From positions 1 to 36,087 of the forward strand of contig NCCO01000004.1 in assembly GCA_002279705.1 (NCBI GenBank): DNA of 36,087 nucleotides, in the 5' to 3' direction. The notes below the pieces were generated by a model. The model was given only the letters and a program-made list of their open reading frames with translations. It was not told the origin of the DNA and did not search any database. The stretch's first letter is position 1. Every line of letters starts with the position of its first letter. Positions 25,881 to 36,087 of the stretch are shown one piece after another. This stretch comes from Allobosea sp. 12-68-7 (GTDB taxonomy: Bacteria > Pseudomonadota > Alphaproteobacteria > Rhizobiales > Beijerinckiaceae). Position numbers and translations under genes: made by a program.

Positions 25881-26618
25881 ATGCTTGATCTGACGGGCAA
25901 GAAGGCGCTGGTCACCGGCGCCACCGGGGGGCTGGGCGGCGCCATCGCGCGCAGGCTGCATGCGCAGGGCGCCACCATCGCGCTGTCGGGAACGCGGGCC
26001 GAGGCGCTCGAGGCGCTCGCCGCCGAACTCGGCGAGCGGGCCGTCGTCACGCCCTGCAACCTGGCGGACAAGGACTCGGTGGAGGCCCTGGTGCCCGCCG
26101 CCGAGGAGAAGCTCGGTGGTCTCGATATCCTCGTGAACAATGCCGGCGTGACCAAGGACAACCTCTTCCTGCGGCTCAAGGACGAGGATTGGGACAGCGT
26201 CATCGCCATCAACCTGACCGCCGCCTTCCGCCTCTCGCGCGCGGCCGTGAAGTCGATGATGCGCCGCCGCTATGGCCGCATCATCTCGATCGGTTCGGTC
26301 GTCGGCACCACCGGCAATCCGGGGCAGGGCAACTACGCTGCCTCCAAGGCCGGCCTGATCGGCATGTCGAAGGCGCTCGCCGCCGAGGTCGCCAGCCGCA
26401 ACATCACCGTCAACGTCGTGGCACCGGGCTTCATCGAGTCACCGATGACGCAGGCGCTCAACGAAAAGCAGCGCGAGGGCATCCTCGCCGATGTGCCGAT
26501 GAGGCGCCTGGGCTCCGGTGAGGACGTGGCGGCGGCGGTGGCCTATCTCGCCAGCGCCGAAGCCGGTTACGTCACCGGGCAAACGCTTCATGTCAACGGC
26601 GGAATGACAATGATCTGA
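25881..26618 (+). CDS. fabG: 3-oxoacyl-ACP reductase
   Basis: NADPH-dependent SDR enzyme that reduces 3-oxoacyl-ACP. The 245-residue product has GATGGLG at residues 13-19, NNAG at 86-89, and the catalytic triad Ser139, Tyr152 and Lys156 (NYAASKAG). It ends HVNGGMTMI, the usual FabG C-terminus. ATG at 25881 with GGGAGAG upstream. Position between fabD and acpP supports FabG over the many other SDRs. Confidence 0.97.
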   Translation: MLDLTGKKALVTGATGGLGGAIARRLHAQGATIALSGTRAEALEALAAELGERAVVTPCNLADKDSVEALVPAAEEKLGGLDILVNNAGVTKDNLFLRLKDEDWDSVIAINLTAAFRLSRAAVKSMMRRRYGRIISIGSVVGTTGNPGQGNYAASKAGLIGMSKALAAEVASRNITVNVVAPGFIESPMTQALNEKQREGILADVPMRRLGSGEDVAAAVAYLASAEAGYVTGQTLHVNGGMTMI

Positions 26619-26729
26619 AGAGGTTGCTCCGGTTTTTGGACAATGTCGAGAGTCCCGCCGACGTACTCGCCAGCCAAGATCGGCTGTGTTAACTAGCGCC
26701 GTCGGGCCGCGATGCGGGATCCGGGGGAC

Positions 26730-26758
26730 TTGACGGGAACCCGGTTGTTGCGTTTGTG
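26730..26758 (+). promoter_or_regulatory. Candidate promoter of acpP
   Basis: TTGACG (26730-26735), a 17-base spacer and TTTGTG (26753-26758) lie about 120 bases before acpP. A separate promoter is reasonable because ACP is needed in much greater amounts than FabD or FabG. The leader that would result has a 7-bp hairpin CGGCACC/GGTGCCG at 26781-26799. The -10 match is weak. Confidence 0.4.
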
Positions 26759-26875
26759 CAGGCTTCGAGTTCCGGCCCGTCGGCACCGCCTGGGTGCCGC
26801 GGGAGCCAGGAGTGACAGCCCCTCTACGCAGCGCGGATCGGCGCGGCGTGTTTTTGAGCTTTAAGGAAAAGACCC

Positions 26876-27109
26876 ATGAGCGATGTCGCCGAGCGCGTGA
26901 AGAAGATCGTGGTCGAGCATCTCGGCGTCGAGCCTGAGAAGGTCGTGGAAGGTGCCAACTTCATCGAGGACCTGGGTGCGGACAGCCTCGACACCGTCGA
27001 GCTCGTGATGGCCTTCGAGGAAGAGTTCGGTGTCGAGATCCCGGACGATGCCGCCGAGACGATCGTGACCGTCGGCGACGCCGTCAAGTTCCTGTCGAAG
27101 TCCGCCTGA
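26876..27109 (+). CDS. acpP: Acyl carrier protein
   Basis: Small acidic protein of 77 residues carrying growing acyl chains on a 4'-phosphopantetheine arm attached to Ser37 in [19 protein letters not shown]. The four-helix pattern is clear, and the composition is strongly acidic. A good ribosome-binding site (AAGGAAAAG) precedes the ATG at 26876. It is separated from fabG by 257 bases holding a candidate promoter, and from fabF by 33 bases. Confidence 0.98.
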   Translation: MSDVAERVKKIVVEHLGVEPEKVVEGANFIEDLGADSLDTVELVMAFEEEFGVEIPDDAAETIVTVGDAVKFLSKSA

Positions 27110-27142
27110 TCGGCCGCTCGGTCGATCGTCGCTGAAAGAGCC

Positions 27143-28435
<1,293 letters not shown>

Positions 28436-28631
28436 CGGGGCGCGGCTGCGCGCTTTCGCCATATTTTTGCGTAGAGTGCACCCCAGCTGCGGGACTGTGA
28501 ATTTGCTTTCGCAGCCGGCGTGAATCCGGTTTGATGGCGTGCGCGGTCCCTCGGAGTCGTCCGGTCCACCGGTCGTTCCGTCGGGCGGGGTGGCGTGCAG
28601 TGATGAAGTTTCAAGTGCGAGCACGACAGCT

Positions 28632-30005
28632 GTGAATCATTCGCCCCGCGTCGCCCCCAAGAGCCCCAGCGAGGCGTTGAAGCCGGTGGCCCCGCCGGCG
28701 CCACCGCCCAAGGCCCGCCGCCGCCGCCGGAGCCCCTTAATTGCGATGATGAGCGGCCTCTTCACGGCCCTCCTGGTGGTCGGCGGGCTCGTCGGCGCCG
28801 GCATCGCCGTCGTTTCCAGCCAGAGCCGCGCACCGGGGCCCTTCGCCAGCGACCGGGTCCTCATCATCCCCAAGGACAGCGGCCTGGCCGAGATCGCCGA
28901 CCTGCTGCAGCGCGAGGGCATGATCGAACACCCCTGGGTCTTCCGCGTCTCGGCGCTGACCAGCGGCAACTGGACCAAGCTCAAGGCCGGCGAGTACCTG
29001 TTCAAGGCGCGCGCCAGCCAGGCGGACATTCTCGACATCATCGCCGAGGGCAAGGTCGTCGAGCACTCGATCACCATCCCCGAGGGCCTCACGAGCGAGC
29101 AGATCGTCGCGCGGCTGCGCGAGAACGAACTGCTCACGGGCGACATCATCCAGGTCCCGCGCGAAGGCTCGATCCTGCCCGACACCTACCGCATCCCGCG
29201 CGGCTTCAGCCGCCAGGCGATCATCGACCGCATGACCCGCGACCAACGCGCGGTCCTCGCCCGCATCTGGGAGCGCCGCCCGGCCGACCTGCCGATCAAG
29301 ACGCCGCAGGAACTCGTCGTCCTCGCCTCGATCGTCGAGAAGGAAACCGGCCGCGCCGATGAGCGCCCCCGCGTCGCCGGCGTCTTCATCAACCGTCTGA
29401 ACCGCCGCATGAAGCTGCAGTCCGACCCGACGATCGTCTACGGCATCGTCGGCGGCAAGGGCACGCTCGGCCGTTCGATCCTGCGCAGCGAGATCACCCA
29501 GGCGACGCCCTACAACACCTATGTCATCGACGGCCTGCCGCCGGGGCCGATCGCCAATCCCGGCCGTGCCGCGATGGAGGCCGTGGTCAACCATTCCCGT
29601 ACCAAGGACCTCTATTTCGTTGCCGACGGCAGCGGTGGCCACGCCTTCGCCGAGACTCTGGAGCAGCACAATCGCAATGTCGGGCGCTGGCGCCAGATCG
29701 AGGCGGTCAGGCGCGAGCCGGGCAAGCCGCCGGCCGAGGCCTCCGTCGACAAGGTCGAGCCGCCGCCGTCGCCCGATACCCGCTCCGAGGCGCCCGCGCA
29801 GCAACCTGCCGATGGCGAGGCGATCGAGACCTGGCCCGTCCCGGGCAATCGCCGCGCGGCGGCCGGCCAGCCTCCGCAGGGTGCCGCGCTGGCCGGCGGT
29901 CGCGTGCGCGCCTTCGACGCCTCGGAAGGGACGCCGCGCGATCCGCTGCTGAACAAGACCTTCGACCTGAACTCGCCCAAGCAGGTCCCCGCGCTGCGCC
30001 CCTGA
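28632..30005 (+). CDS. mltG: Endolytic murein transglycosylase MltG (YceG-like)
   Basis: Inner-membrane lytic transglycosylase that cuts nascent glycan strands. From the GTG at 28632 it has 457 residues: a basic Pro-rich cytoplasmic N-terminus (RRRRR just before the membrane), one transmembrane helix (about residues 35-62) and a LysM-like region. The catalytic domain has SIVEKETGR (catalytic Glu about 236) and INRLNRRMKLQSDPT. A low-complexity Pro/Ala/Glu-rich tail of about 105 residues ends FDLNSPKQVPALRP. The frame is open to a GTG at 28539, but codons there (agt, gat, gaa, gtt, tca) lack the GC3 of the rest, so the later start is chosen. Confidence 0.92.
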   Translation: MNHSPRVAPKSPSEALKPVAPPAPPPKARRRRRSPLIAMMSGLFTALLVVGGLVGAGIAVVSSQSRAPGPFASDRVLIIPKDSGLAEIADLLQREGMIEHPWVFRVSALTSGNWTKLKAGEYLFKARASQADILDIIAEGKVVEHSITIPEGLTSEQIVARLRENELLTGDIIQVPREGSILPDTYRIPRGFSRQAIIDRMTRDQRAVLARIWERRPADLPIKTPQELVVLASIVEKETGRADERPRVAGVFINRLNRRMKLQSDPTIVYGIVGGKGTLGRSILRSEITQATPYNTYVIDGLPPGPIANPGRAAMEAVVNHSRTKDLYFVADGSGGHAFAETLEQHNRNVGRWRQIEAVRREPGKPPAEASVDKVEPPPSPDTRSEAPAQQPADGEAIETWPVPGNRRAAAGQPPQGAALAGGRVRAFDASEGTPRDPLLNKTFDLNSPKQVPALRP

Positions 30006-30127
30006 GGGCGCAGACCCTATCGGTTGATCCGTCCCCAGTTTCCTGAAAGCGGCGCGACGGCGCGCTTGCCCCCCGCCCGACCCGCCACTACGGTCCGGCC
30101 GCGTCAAAGGGGCGGAGGCGAGCCAGC

Positions 30128-31009
30128 GTGGCGATCGAGAGCATGACGGGCTTCGCCCGGGCGGCCGGGACGGTGGGCATCCACGCCTTCGCCTGGGAGA
30201 TCCGCAGCGTCAACGGCCGTGGCCTCGATATTCGTGTCCGCGTGCCGCCCGGCCTCGAGGTGCTGGCCGAGGCGGCCCGAAAGCGCCTGACCGGCGCCTT
30301 CTCGCGCGGCACGCTGTACGTCAATCTCCAGGTCACCAGCGATGCCGGCCCGCCGCGGCCGCGCATCAACGAGGCTGCCCTGGCCGCGTTGCTGCAGGCC
30401 GTCGAGCGCCTGCCGGCGTCGGCCATCGTGACCCCGCCCTCCTATGACGGCCTGCTCGCCATCCGCGGTGTCGTCGAACTCGCCGAGGAGGGCGACGATA
30501 CGCTCACCGCGGTCGAGAAGCCGGTCCTGGCCGGGCTCGATGAGGTCGTGTCGGGCCTGAAGGAGGCGCGCGCCAGCGAGGGGCGGGCCCTGGAGGCGGT
30601 TCTGCGCGGCCATCTCGACAGCATCGCGCGGCTGACGAAGGATGCCGAAGCCCATCCGGCGCGCGGCGTCGATGCGATCCGCGAGCGCATCGCCGCCCAG
30701 GTCGCGCTGCTCCTCGGGGCGAGCCAGGCGCTCGACCCGCAGCGCCTGCACCAGGAAGCGGCCCTGCTCGCCGTGAAGGCCGACATCCGCGAGGAGATCG
30801 ACCGCCTTCACGCCCATGTCGAGGCGCTGCGTCTGCTCCTCGACCAGGGCGGCCCGATCGGCCGCAAGCTCGACTTCCTGTCGCAGGAGTTCGGCCGCGA
30901 GGCCTCGACGCTCTGCGCCAAGGCGGGCGATGCCGGCCTGTCGCGCATCGGCCTCGAACTGCGAACGGTCGTCGACCAGATGCGCGAGCAGGTCCAGAAT
31001 GTGGAGTGA
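30128..31009 (+). CDS. YicC family endoribonuclease-like protein
   Basis: Product of 293 residues with the YicC N-terminal signature IESMTGFARA and EIRSVNGRGLDIRVR, and the C-terminal DUF1732 pattern EEIDRLHAHVEALRLLLDQGGPIGRKLDFLSQEFGREAST. In Escherichia coli YicC is an endoribonuclease linked to sRNA turnover; that function is carried over by homology only. GTG start at 30128. It is directly followed by gmk (no gap when gmk starts at the GTG), a neighbourhood widely conserved with mltG upstream. The mltG-yicC gap of about 120 bases shows no clear terminator or promoter. Confidence 0.93.
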   Translation: MAIESMTGFARAAGTVGIHAFAWEIRSVNGRGLDIRVRVPPGLEVLAEAARKRLTGAFSRGTLYVNLQVTSDAGPPRPRINEAALAALLQAVERLPASAIVTPPSYDGLLAIRGVVELAEEGDDTLTAVEKPVLAGLDEVVSGLKEARASEGRALEAVLRGHLDSIARLTKDAEAHPARGVDAIRERIAAQVALLLGASQALDPQRLHQEAALLAVKADIREEIDRLHAHVEALRLLLDQGGPIGRKLDFLSQEFGREASTLCAKAGDAGLSRIGLELRTVVDQMREQVQNVE

Positions 31010-31015
31010 GTGCTG

Positions 31016-31660
31016 ATGGCCGAAGTGGTGCGCCCGGCCCGTCGTGGGCTGATGCTGATCTTGTCCTCGCCGTCGGGCGCGGGCAAGTCGACCCTCACGC
31101 GCAATCTCAAGACCGAGAACAACCTCGATCTCTCTGTCTCGGTGACGACCCGGGCCAAGCGCCCCTCCGAGATTGACGGCGTCCATTATCGCTTCATCGA
31201 TCGGCCAAGCTTCGACCAGATGAAGCAGCACAACGATCTGTTGGAATGGGCGGAGGTGCACGGCAACGGCTACGGCACGCCCCGCAAGGAGGTCGAGGCC
31301 TCGCTCGCCGCCGGCCGCGACGTGCTCTTCGACATCGACTGGCAGGGCACGCAGCAGATCGTGGCCAAGGCGCGGGCCGACGTCGTGACCATCTTCATCC
31401 TGCCGCCCTCCATGGCCGAGCTGCGCTCGCGCCTGGTGCGACGGGCGGAGGACGCGCCGGACGTCATCGCCAAGCGCCTCGGCAATGCGCGCGACGAGAT
31501 CGCCCGCTGGAACAAATACGACTACGTGATCATCAACGACGATCTTCAGGCGGCCTATGAATCGGTGAAGGCGATCCTCACCGCCGAACGCATGAAGCGC
31601 GAGCGCGCGACCGGTCTGTCGGAATTCGTCAACGGCCTGCTGTCGGAAAAGCTGCCCTGA
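31016..31660 (+). CDS. gmk: Guanylate kinase
   Basis: Phosphorylates GMP to GDP using ATP. The 214-residue product has the P-loop SPSGAGKST (residues 18-26), SVSVTTRAKRPSEIDGVHY for GMP binding, and DIDWQGTQQI. The ATG at 31016 is preferred because GGAG lies nine bases upstream in the yicC end; a GTG at 31010 is possible. The stop is only nine bases from the rsmA stop on the other strand, and no terminator is visible between them. Confidence 0.96.
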   Translation: MAEVVRPARRGLMLILSSPSGAGKSTLTRNLKTENNLDLSVSVTTRAKRPSEIDGVHYRFIDRPSFDQMKQHNDLLEWAEVHGNGYGTPRKEVEASLAAGRDVLFDIDWQGTQQIVAKARADVVTIFILPPSMAELRSRLVRRAEDAPDVIAKRLGNARDEIARWNKYDYVIINDDLQAAYESVKAILTAERMKRERATGLSEFVNGLLSEKLP

Positions 31661-31669
31661 GCCCCGGCC

Positions 31670-32518
31670 TCAGAGACGCGCCGCCAGGGTCTGCGCCAGA
31701 CGCACGAAGCCGCTGACCGGCACCTCCTCGGCGCGGACCGTCGGCACGAGCCCGGCGTCCTCGATCCAGTCTCCGGGCTCCGGCAGCACCGCCTTCAGGC
31801 TCTGGCGCAGCATTTTGCGGCGCTGCCCGAAGGCGGCGAGCGTGATCCGCTCGAGCAGGCGGCGGTCGCAGGGCTCCGGCTCCGCGCGCGGCAGCAACTG
31901 CACGATCGCGGAGGTGATCTTGGGCGGCGGCACGAAGGCGCTGCGCGGCACGTCGAACAGGATCTTGGTCTCGCAGCGCCAGTTGCAGAGCACGGCGAGG
32001 CGGCCATAGTCGGCGCGCTGTTCGGGCGTCGCGACGATGCGCTCGGCCACCTCGCGCTGGAACATCAGCGTCAGCGAGGTCCACCAGGGCGGCCAGGCCT
32101 CGGGGCTGAGCCAGCCGACGAGCAGCGGCGTCCCGATGTTGTAGGGCAGGTTGGCGACGATCCGCGCCGGCCCGCCGCCGAGCCGCGTCGACAGATCGAC
32201 CGCCAGCGCGTCGCCGTCGACCACCTCCAGCCGGCCGGGGTAATGCGCGGCGATCTCCTCGAGAGCGGGCAGGCAGCGCCGGTCGCGTTCGATGGCGATG
32301 ACGCGGCCGGCGCCGGCGGCCAGCAGCGCCCGCGTCAGCCCGCCGGGGCCGGGCCCAATCTCGACCACGGTCTCGCCCTCCAGCGGTCCGGCCGAGCGCG
32401 CGATCCGCGAGGTCAGGTTCAGGTCGTAAAGAAAGTTCTGGCCGAGCGACTTCTGCGCCATCAGCCCGTGGCGCTCCACCACCTCGCGCAACGGCGGCAG
32501 GGTGTCGATCTGGCTCAT
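31670..32518 (-). CDS. rsmA: 16S rRNA (adenine1518-N6/adenine1519-N6)-dimethyltransferase
   Basis: Dimethylates two adenosines in helix 45 of 16S rRNA (KsgA). The 282-residue protein has SLGQNFL (residues 24-30), the SAM-binding [10 protein letters not shown] (53-62), the catalytic NLPYNI (123-128) and [11 protein letters not shown] in the C-terminal domain. ATG at 32518. Its start overlaps the pdxA stop by four bases (ATGA at 32515-32518), so translation is coupled. This matches the lptD-surA-pdxA-rsmA order of many proteobacteria, except that surA is missing. Confidence 0.97.
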   Translation of the reverse strand: MSQIDTLPPLREVVERHGLMAQKSLGQNFLYDLNLTSRIARSAGPLEGETVVEIGPGPGGLTRALLAAGAGRVIAIERDRRCLPALEEIAAHYPGRLEVVDGDALAVDLSTRLGGGPARIVANLPYNIGTPLLVGWLSPEAWPPWWTSLTLMFQREVAERIVATPEQRADYGRLAVLCNWRCETKILFDVPRSAFVPPPKITSAIVQLLPRAEPEPCDRRLLERITLAAFGQRRKMLRQSLKAVLPEPGDWIEDAGLVPTVRAEEVPVSGFVRLAQTLAARL

Positions 32519-33549
32519 GCCGGTGTCCGTCGATGCTGCGCCGCCATTCGGGCGGCGAGCCGGAGCGCCGCGATCAGGCTGTCGGGCCGCGCGATGCCCT
32601 GGCCGGCGATGTCGAAGGCGGTGCCGTGGTCGGGCGACGTGCGGATGAAGGGCAGGCCGAGCGTGACGTTGACACCCTCGTCGAAGGCAATCGTCTTGAT
32701 CGGGATCAGCGCCTGGTCGTGATACATCGCCAGCGCGCAGTCATAGCCGGCCCGCGCCCGGGCATGGAACATCGTGTCGGCCGGGTAGGGCCCGGAAGCG
32801 TCGATCCCTTCGGCGCGCAGCGCATCGACAGCGGGGCGGACCACGGCATCGTCCTCGCTGCCGAGCGCGCCGGCTTCGCCTGCATGCGGGTTGAGGCCGC
32901 TGAGCGCCAGGCGCGGCGCGTCGATGCCGAAGCTGCGGCGCAGACCGTCCGTCACGATGCGCGCGGTCTGGACGATCAGCTCCGCCGTCAGTAGGTCCGG
33001 CACGCGCCGCAGTGGGACATGGATCGTCACCGGGACGACGGCGAGGTCCTCGCACCACAGCATCATCACCGGCAGGGGCACCGGCCCGCCATCCGCCGCC
33101 AGATGCGCCAGGAATTCGGTATGTCCGGGATGGGCGAAGCCGGCGGCGTAGAGAACCGCCTTGGCGATCGGGTTTGTGACCACGGCCGCGGCCTGTCCTG
33201 CTCGAACGGCCGCGACGGCGCGAGTGATCGAAGCGATCGTCCCCGGCGCAGCGGCGGAGTCGGGACGGCCCGGCTCGACCGCCACGGCTCCGTCGAGCGG
33301 CAGCACCGGCAGCGCATCCGCAAAATGTCTTGCCGCCCGCTCCCAGTCGCTCGCGATCAGGGGGACGTCGAGGCCAAGCCGCTGCGCCAGCCGTCCGAGA
33401 TGGTCGATATCGGCGATGCAGGCGAAAGCCGGCAGCGCATCGACATCGCGCCTCAGCCACGCCGAGAGGGCGAGTTCGGGACCGATTCCCGCGGGATCGC
33501 CCTGGGTCAGGGCGAGAGGCGGCAGAGGCGTGGAGGCCTGCAGGCGCAT
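32515..33549 (-). CDS. pdxA: 4-hydroxythreonine-4-phosphate dehydrogenase
   Basis: NAD-dependent step of the DXP-dependent pyridoxal phosphate pathway. The 344-residue product has [11 protein letters not shown], the metal-binding histidines in [16 protein letters not shown] and [12 protein letters not shown], and [14 protein letters not shown] near the C-terminus. All three metal-site motifs are present. ATG at 33549, 40 bases after the lptD stop. Ends by overlapping rsmA. Confidence 0.97.
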   Translation of the reverse strand: MRLQASTPLPPLALTQGDPAGIGPELALSAWLRRDVDALPAFACIADIDHLGRLAQRLGLDVPLIASDWERAARHFADALPVLPLDGAVAVEPGRPDSAAAPGTIASITRAVAAVRAGQAAAVVTNPIAKAVLYAAGFAHPGHTEFLAHLAADGGPVPLPVMMLWCEDLAVVPVTIHVPLRRVPDLLTAELIVQTARIVTDGLRRSFGIDAPRLALSGLNPHAGEAGALGSEDDAVVRPAVDALRAEGIDASGPYPADTMFHARARAGYDCALAMYHDQALIPIKTIAFDEGVNVTLGLPFIRTSPDHGTAFDIAGQGIARPDSLIAALRLAARMAAQHRRTPA

Positions 33550-33589
33550 CGGACGTCCTCTCGCCGCCGCGCCGCTGACGATCGCGAGA

Positions 33590-36087
33590 TCAGCGGCTGG
33601 AGGAGGTGACGCCGTCGCCGACGGTCGATCCGTCGAGGTTCTGCGAGTAGCTGAGTTCGCCCAGCGTGCGCAGTTCGAGGCGGAACATCACCGTCCTGGT
33701 GTCCTTGGTCGCGCCCGACTGGCGGTCCGCATAGCTCTGCGAGTAGCTGACGTCGAACACCGTGCACTCATCGGTGTAGTTGATGCCGAACGAGGTCGAG
33801 GCCGTCTGCATCAGGCGCGAATCTGTATAGCGCGGTTGCGCGATCGTGGCCGGCGACGCCATCCAGGAGGTGTACTGGGCGATACGGATTTCGCGGTCAT
33901 ACTTGTACTTGTCAAGGTCGAACAGCACACCCGCGCGCAGGCGCCAGTTCGGCGTCACCAGGAGCGAGCCGTTGAGCGAGAGACCCTCGCGGCGCCGGAA
34001 CACGCCGAGTGCGGGCTGCGGCTCGTAGCGGCCATAGCCGACAGAGGCCGTGATCACGCTCGTCGCATAGGTCGCGGCCGCATCGATGCGCTGCGCCTCG
34101 AAGGTGGTCGAGTTGAGCCGCGCCGCGCCGGTGAAGAACAGTCCGGCCATGGGCGAGAACTGCGCGCGCGCGACGATGTCGGAGGTGTCGGTCTGCAGGC
34201 CCGAATCGAGGCCCGTATTGACGAGATCGCCTGTCGCGAAGGAGTTGCGGCCGCCCAGATGATAGGACTGGCCGAGCAGCAGGTTGGCGAAGGCCTCCTT
34301 GCCGAAGCGCCCGGTGTAGAGGACGCCGACATTGGCGCGCGTCCCGCCCTCGACGCGATCATAGCCCGAGAACTTGCCGCTCCACTCGAACAGGTTGTTC
34401 GCGTCGAAGACCAGGCTCTGCGAGTCCTCGTTGGCGACGCGCAGGCTGTTGGTCTCGTTCGGGCGCGCGACGATCTGCGCCACCGGCTCGATGATATGCG
34501 TGCCCCAGGACGTCGTGGCGACGAACGGATAACGGTACATCAGGCCGATCGCGGGCATGGCCCGGCCGAAGACCTCGTCGGAGGTGTCGACGATCGAGCC
34601 GACGTTGGAATTCGGATAGCCGGTCGTGTCGGGATTGACCGAGAAGATGTCGGCCCGCACGGAGGCGTAGGGCGTCCAGACCTGGCCCAGCGGATCGATG
34701 ATGTTGCGCCGCCAGGACACTTCCGCCGTCGCGCGGGCCATGTTGCCGGCCAGCCCGCGCACGAGGCAGGTGTTCTTCTGGTACACGGCGCAGCCGTCAT
34801 AGAGCGCATATCCGACGCCGGTGCTGGTCGTGCCGCTGATCAGGTAGTTCGTCTGGCGAGGCAATTGCGAGAACGCCGCCGCATCGCGTGTCAGATGAGT
34901 GACGTTGGCGTTGAAGGTGATCTCGCCGCCGAGGAAGCTCGGCTTGTGCACGCGCTTGTTGTAGTCGATCACCGGCAGCACGACGGGCTGCTGCTTCTGC
35001 CAGTCCGTCGAGGTCAGCGGCTGGAAATAGTAGCCGCGCATGTCGAACCAGCCGGTCGCGGTCTGCCCGTTGAGATAGGCGGTCGAGATCGCTTCCTGCA
35101 GATAGGTGGTCGCGCTCACGCTCTCGTTGAGGATGCGGTAATTCTTGTAGAACCACCGATCGGTCGACATCGACGCGTTCCAGCCGAAGGTCCAGCGCGG
35201 GTTGATGAAGAACTTGCCGTTGGTCTGGACCGATCCGCGGAACTCGTCGTCCCCTGCGCCCAGCGGCGAGGCCAGGAAGGCTTCCTTCTCCTGCTGGAAG
35301 ATTCCGGACGCCCGGATCGTGTAGGAGCCGTTCATCAGCCGGTGGCGCCACTCGACCTGGCCGAGCAGGCCCTGCCGGCTCAGATAGGTCGGGGTGATCG
35401 TGAGATCGTAATTGGGCGCCAGATTGAGGAAATAGGGCAGGCCGACGCCATAGCCCAGCGGCCCGGTATTGAGGAATTTCGGCGACAGGAAGCCGGATTT
35501 CTGCTTCACCGTCGAATCCGGCCCCGACATATAGGGGATGTAGGCGAGCGGGACGCCGGCGAATTCCAGCCGCGCATCCTCGTAATAGATCGTCTGCTCG
35601 GCCTTCTTATGGATGATGCGCGCCGAGCGAACCTGCCAGAGCGGCGGCCGCTCGGGGTTCTCCTTGCAGGGTTCGCAGGCGGTGTAGATGCCCTTCTCGA
35701 AGATGAAGGTCTCGCCGTCGGTGCGTTCTGCTCGCGGCGCCGTAAAGCGAGTGCGATCCGGGTTCACGACCCGCAGCGAATCGATGAAGCCGTCGCGGAA
35801 ATCGTCGGTCAGATTGAAGCGGTCACCGGTGATGACCGTGCCGTTGGCCTCGGTGATGCGGGCGTTGCCGACCGCGACGACGCGCTTTCCGGCCTGGTCA
35901 TAGGTGACCTTGTCGGCCTCGATCGTGCGGCCCTGATAGAGAATCTGCACATCGCCGACGGCCGAAACGGTCTTCTTGTCGTTGTCGTAGACGAGTTCGC
36001 GCGCATCGACGACCATCCGGTCCTGCGGCTTGGCGGGGGGCGGCGTCTGCGCGAAGGCGCTCCCGGCCGAGGCCAGGACGAAGGCGA
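33590..36087 (-). CDS. lptD: LPS-assembly protein LptD (5' truncated by window edge)
   Basis: Outer-membrane barrel that inserts lipopolysaccharide at the cell surface with LptE. The frame runs off the window end; visible residues begin with the end of a signal peptide ([13 protein letters not shown]), then a Pro-rich linker. The OstA/LptA-like jellyroll follows ([43 protein letters not shown]). The barrel domain starts near GFLSPKF and runs to the C-terminus. Cysteines occur as CEPC near base 35670, as a pair about 10 residues apart in the barrel (34755-34795), and singly near 33765. surA, usually next, is absent; pdxA follows. Confidence 0.96.
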   Translation of the reverse strand, partial: AFVLASAGSAFAQTPPPAKPQDRMVVDARELVYDNDKKTVSAVGDVQILYQGRTIEADKVTYDQAGKRVVAVGNARITEANGTVITGDRFNLTDDFRDGFIDSLRVVNPDRTRFTAPRAERTDGETFIFEKGIYTACEPCKENPERPPLWQVRSARIIHKKAEQTIYYEDARLEFAGVPLAYIPYMSGPDSTVKQKSGFLSPKFLNTGPLGYGVGLPYFLNLAPNYDLTITPTYLSRQGLLGQVEWRHRLMNGSYTIRASGIFQQEKEAFLASPLGAGDDEFRGSVQTNGKFFINPRWTFGWNASMSTDRWFYKNYRILNESVSATTYLQEAISTAYLNGQTATGWFDMRGYYFQPLTSTDWQKQQPVVLPVIDYNKRVHKPSFLGGEITFNANVTHLTRDAAAFSQLPRQTNYLISGTTSTGVGYALYDGCAVYQKNTCLVRGLAGNMARATAEVSWRRNIIDPLGQVWTPYASVRADIFSVNPDTTGYPNSNVGSIVDTSDEVFGRAMPAIGLMYRYPFVATTSWGTHIIEPVAQIVARPNETNSLRVANEDSQSLVFDANNLFEWSGKFSGYDRVEGGTRANVGVLYTGRFGKEAFANLLLGQSYHLGGRNSFATGDLVNTGLDSGLQTDTSDIVARAQFSPMAGLFFTGAARLNSTTFEAQRIDAAATYATSVITASVGYGRYEPQPALGVFRRREGLSLNGSLLVTPNWRLRAGVLFDLDKYKYDREIRIAQYTSWMASPATIAQPRYTDSRLMQTASTSFGINYTDECTVFDVSYSQSYADRQSGATKDTRTVMFRLELRTLGELSYSQNLDGSTVGDGVTSSSR

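Noticed and set aside
28539-28631. Upstream GTG start for MltG
   Set aside because: Codons in this part have low third-position GC unlike the gene body, and the GTG at 28632 gives a more usual basic N-terminus before the membrane helix.

Overview
This window is a GC-rich stretch of alphaproteobacterial chromosome. Gene order points to the order Hyphomicrobiales (Rhizobiales): nuoL-M-N / birA / rnj / mce / DUF1467; rpsF / rpsR / DUF2232 / rplI / dnaB / alr / radA / cvpA / purF; fabD / fabG / acpP / fabF / mltG / yicC / gmk; and lptD / pdxA / rsmA. The genus cannot be fixed from the sequence alone; a Bosea- or Methylobacterium-like relative is my guess. No rRNA, tRNA, CRISPR array, insertion sequence, prophage or secondary-metabolism cluster was seen.

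Region 1 (1-8730, + strand) is the end of the complex I operon (nuoL truncated at the window edge, nuoM, nuoN). It is followed by biotin-protein ligase, RNase J, methylmalonyl-CoA epimerase, a RidA-family protein and the small membrane protein DUF1467, and closes at a strong bidirectional terminator (8826-8863). Region 2 (9177-14393, + strand) has an exported cyclophilin, a secreted proline-rich protein of unknown function and a cytosolic cyclophilin. These are followed by queA, a membrane-anchored YfgM-like TPR protein and the ribosome-assembly GTPase der.

Region 3 (14567-24576, - strand) reads rpsF, rpsR, DUF2232, rplI (terminator), dnaB, alr, radA, cvpA, purF and an SDR oxidoreductase. It joins ribosomal protein synthesis, replication, repair, cell-wall precursor and purine genes. 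Region 4 (24903-31660, + strand) is the type II fatty-acid cluster fabD-fabG-acpP-fabF followed by mltG, yicC and gmk. Region 5 (31670 to the window end, - strand) is lptD-pdxA-rsmA, with lptD cut by the window edge.

The genes are mostly conserved housekeeping genes, and I do not see an obvious new multi-gene system. The least explained structure is a set of six intergenic palindromic elements of about 95-155 bp (4968, 11966, 12824, 14401, 15339, 19195). They differ in sequence family but share one fold: two side hairpins flanking a long central stem. Two copies of one family carry unrelated apical stems that each still base-pair. Other points of interest are a histidine-rich 15-bp-repeat loop in NuoL, two consecutive hairpins in the long rpsF leader, an uncharacterised proline-rich secreted protein between two cyclophilins, and the absence of surA and bamB from their usual positions beside lptD and der.
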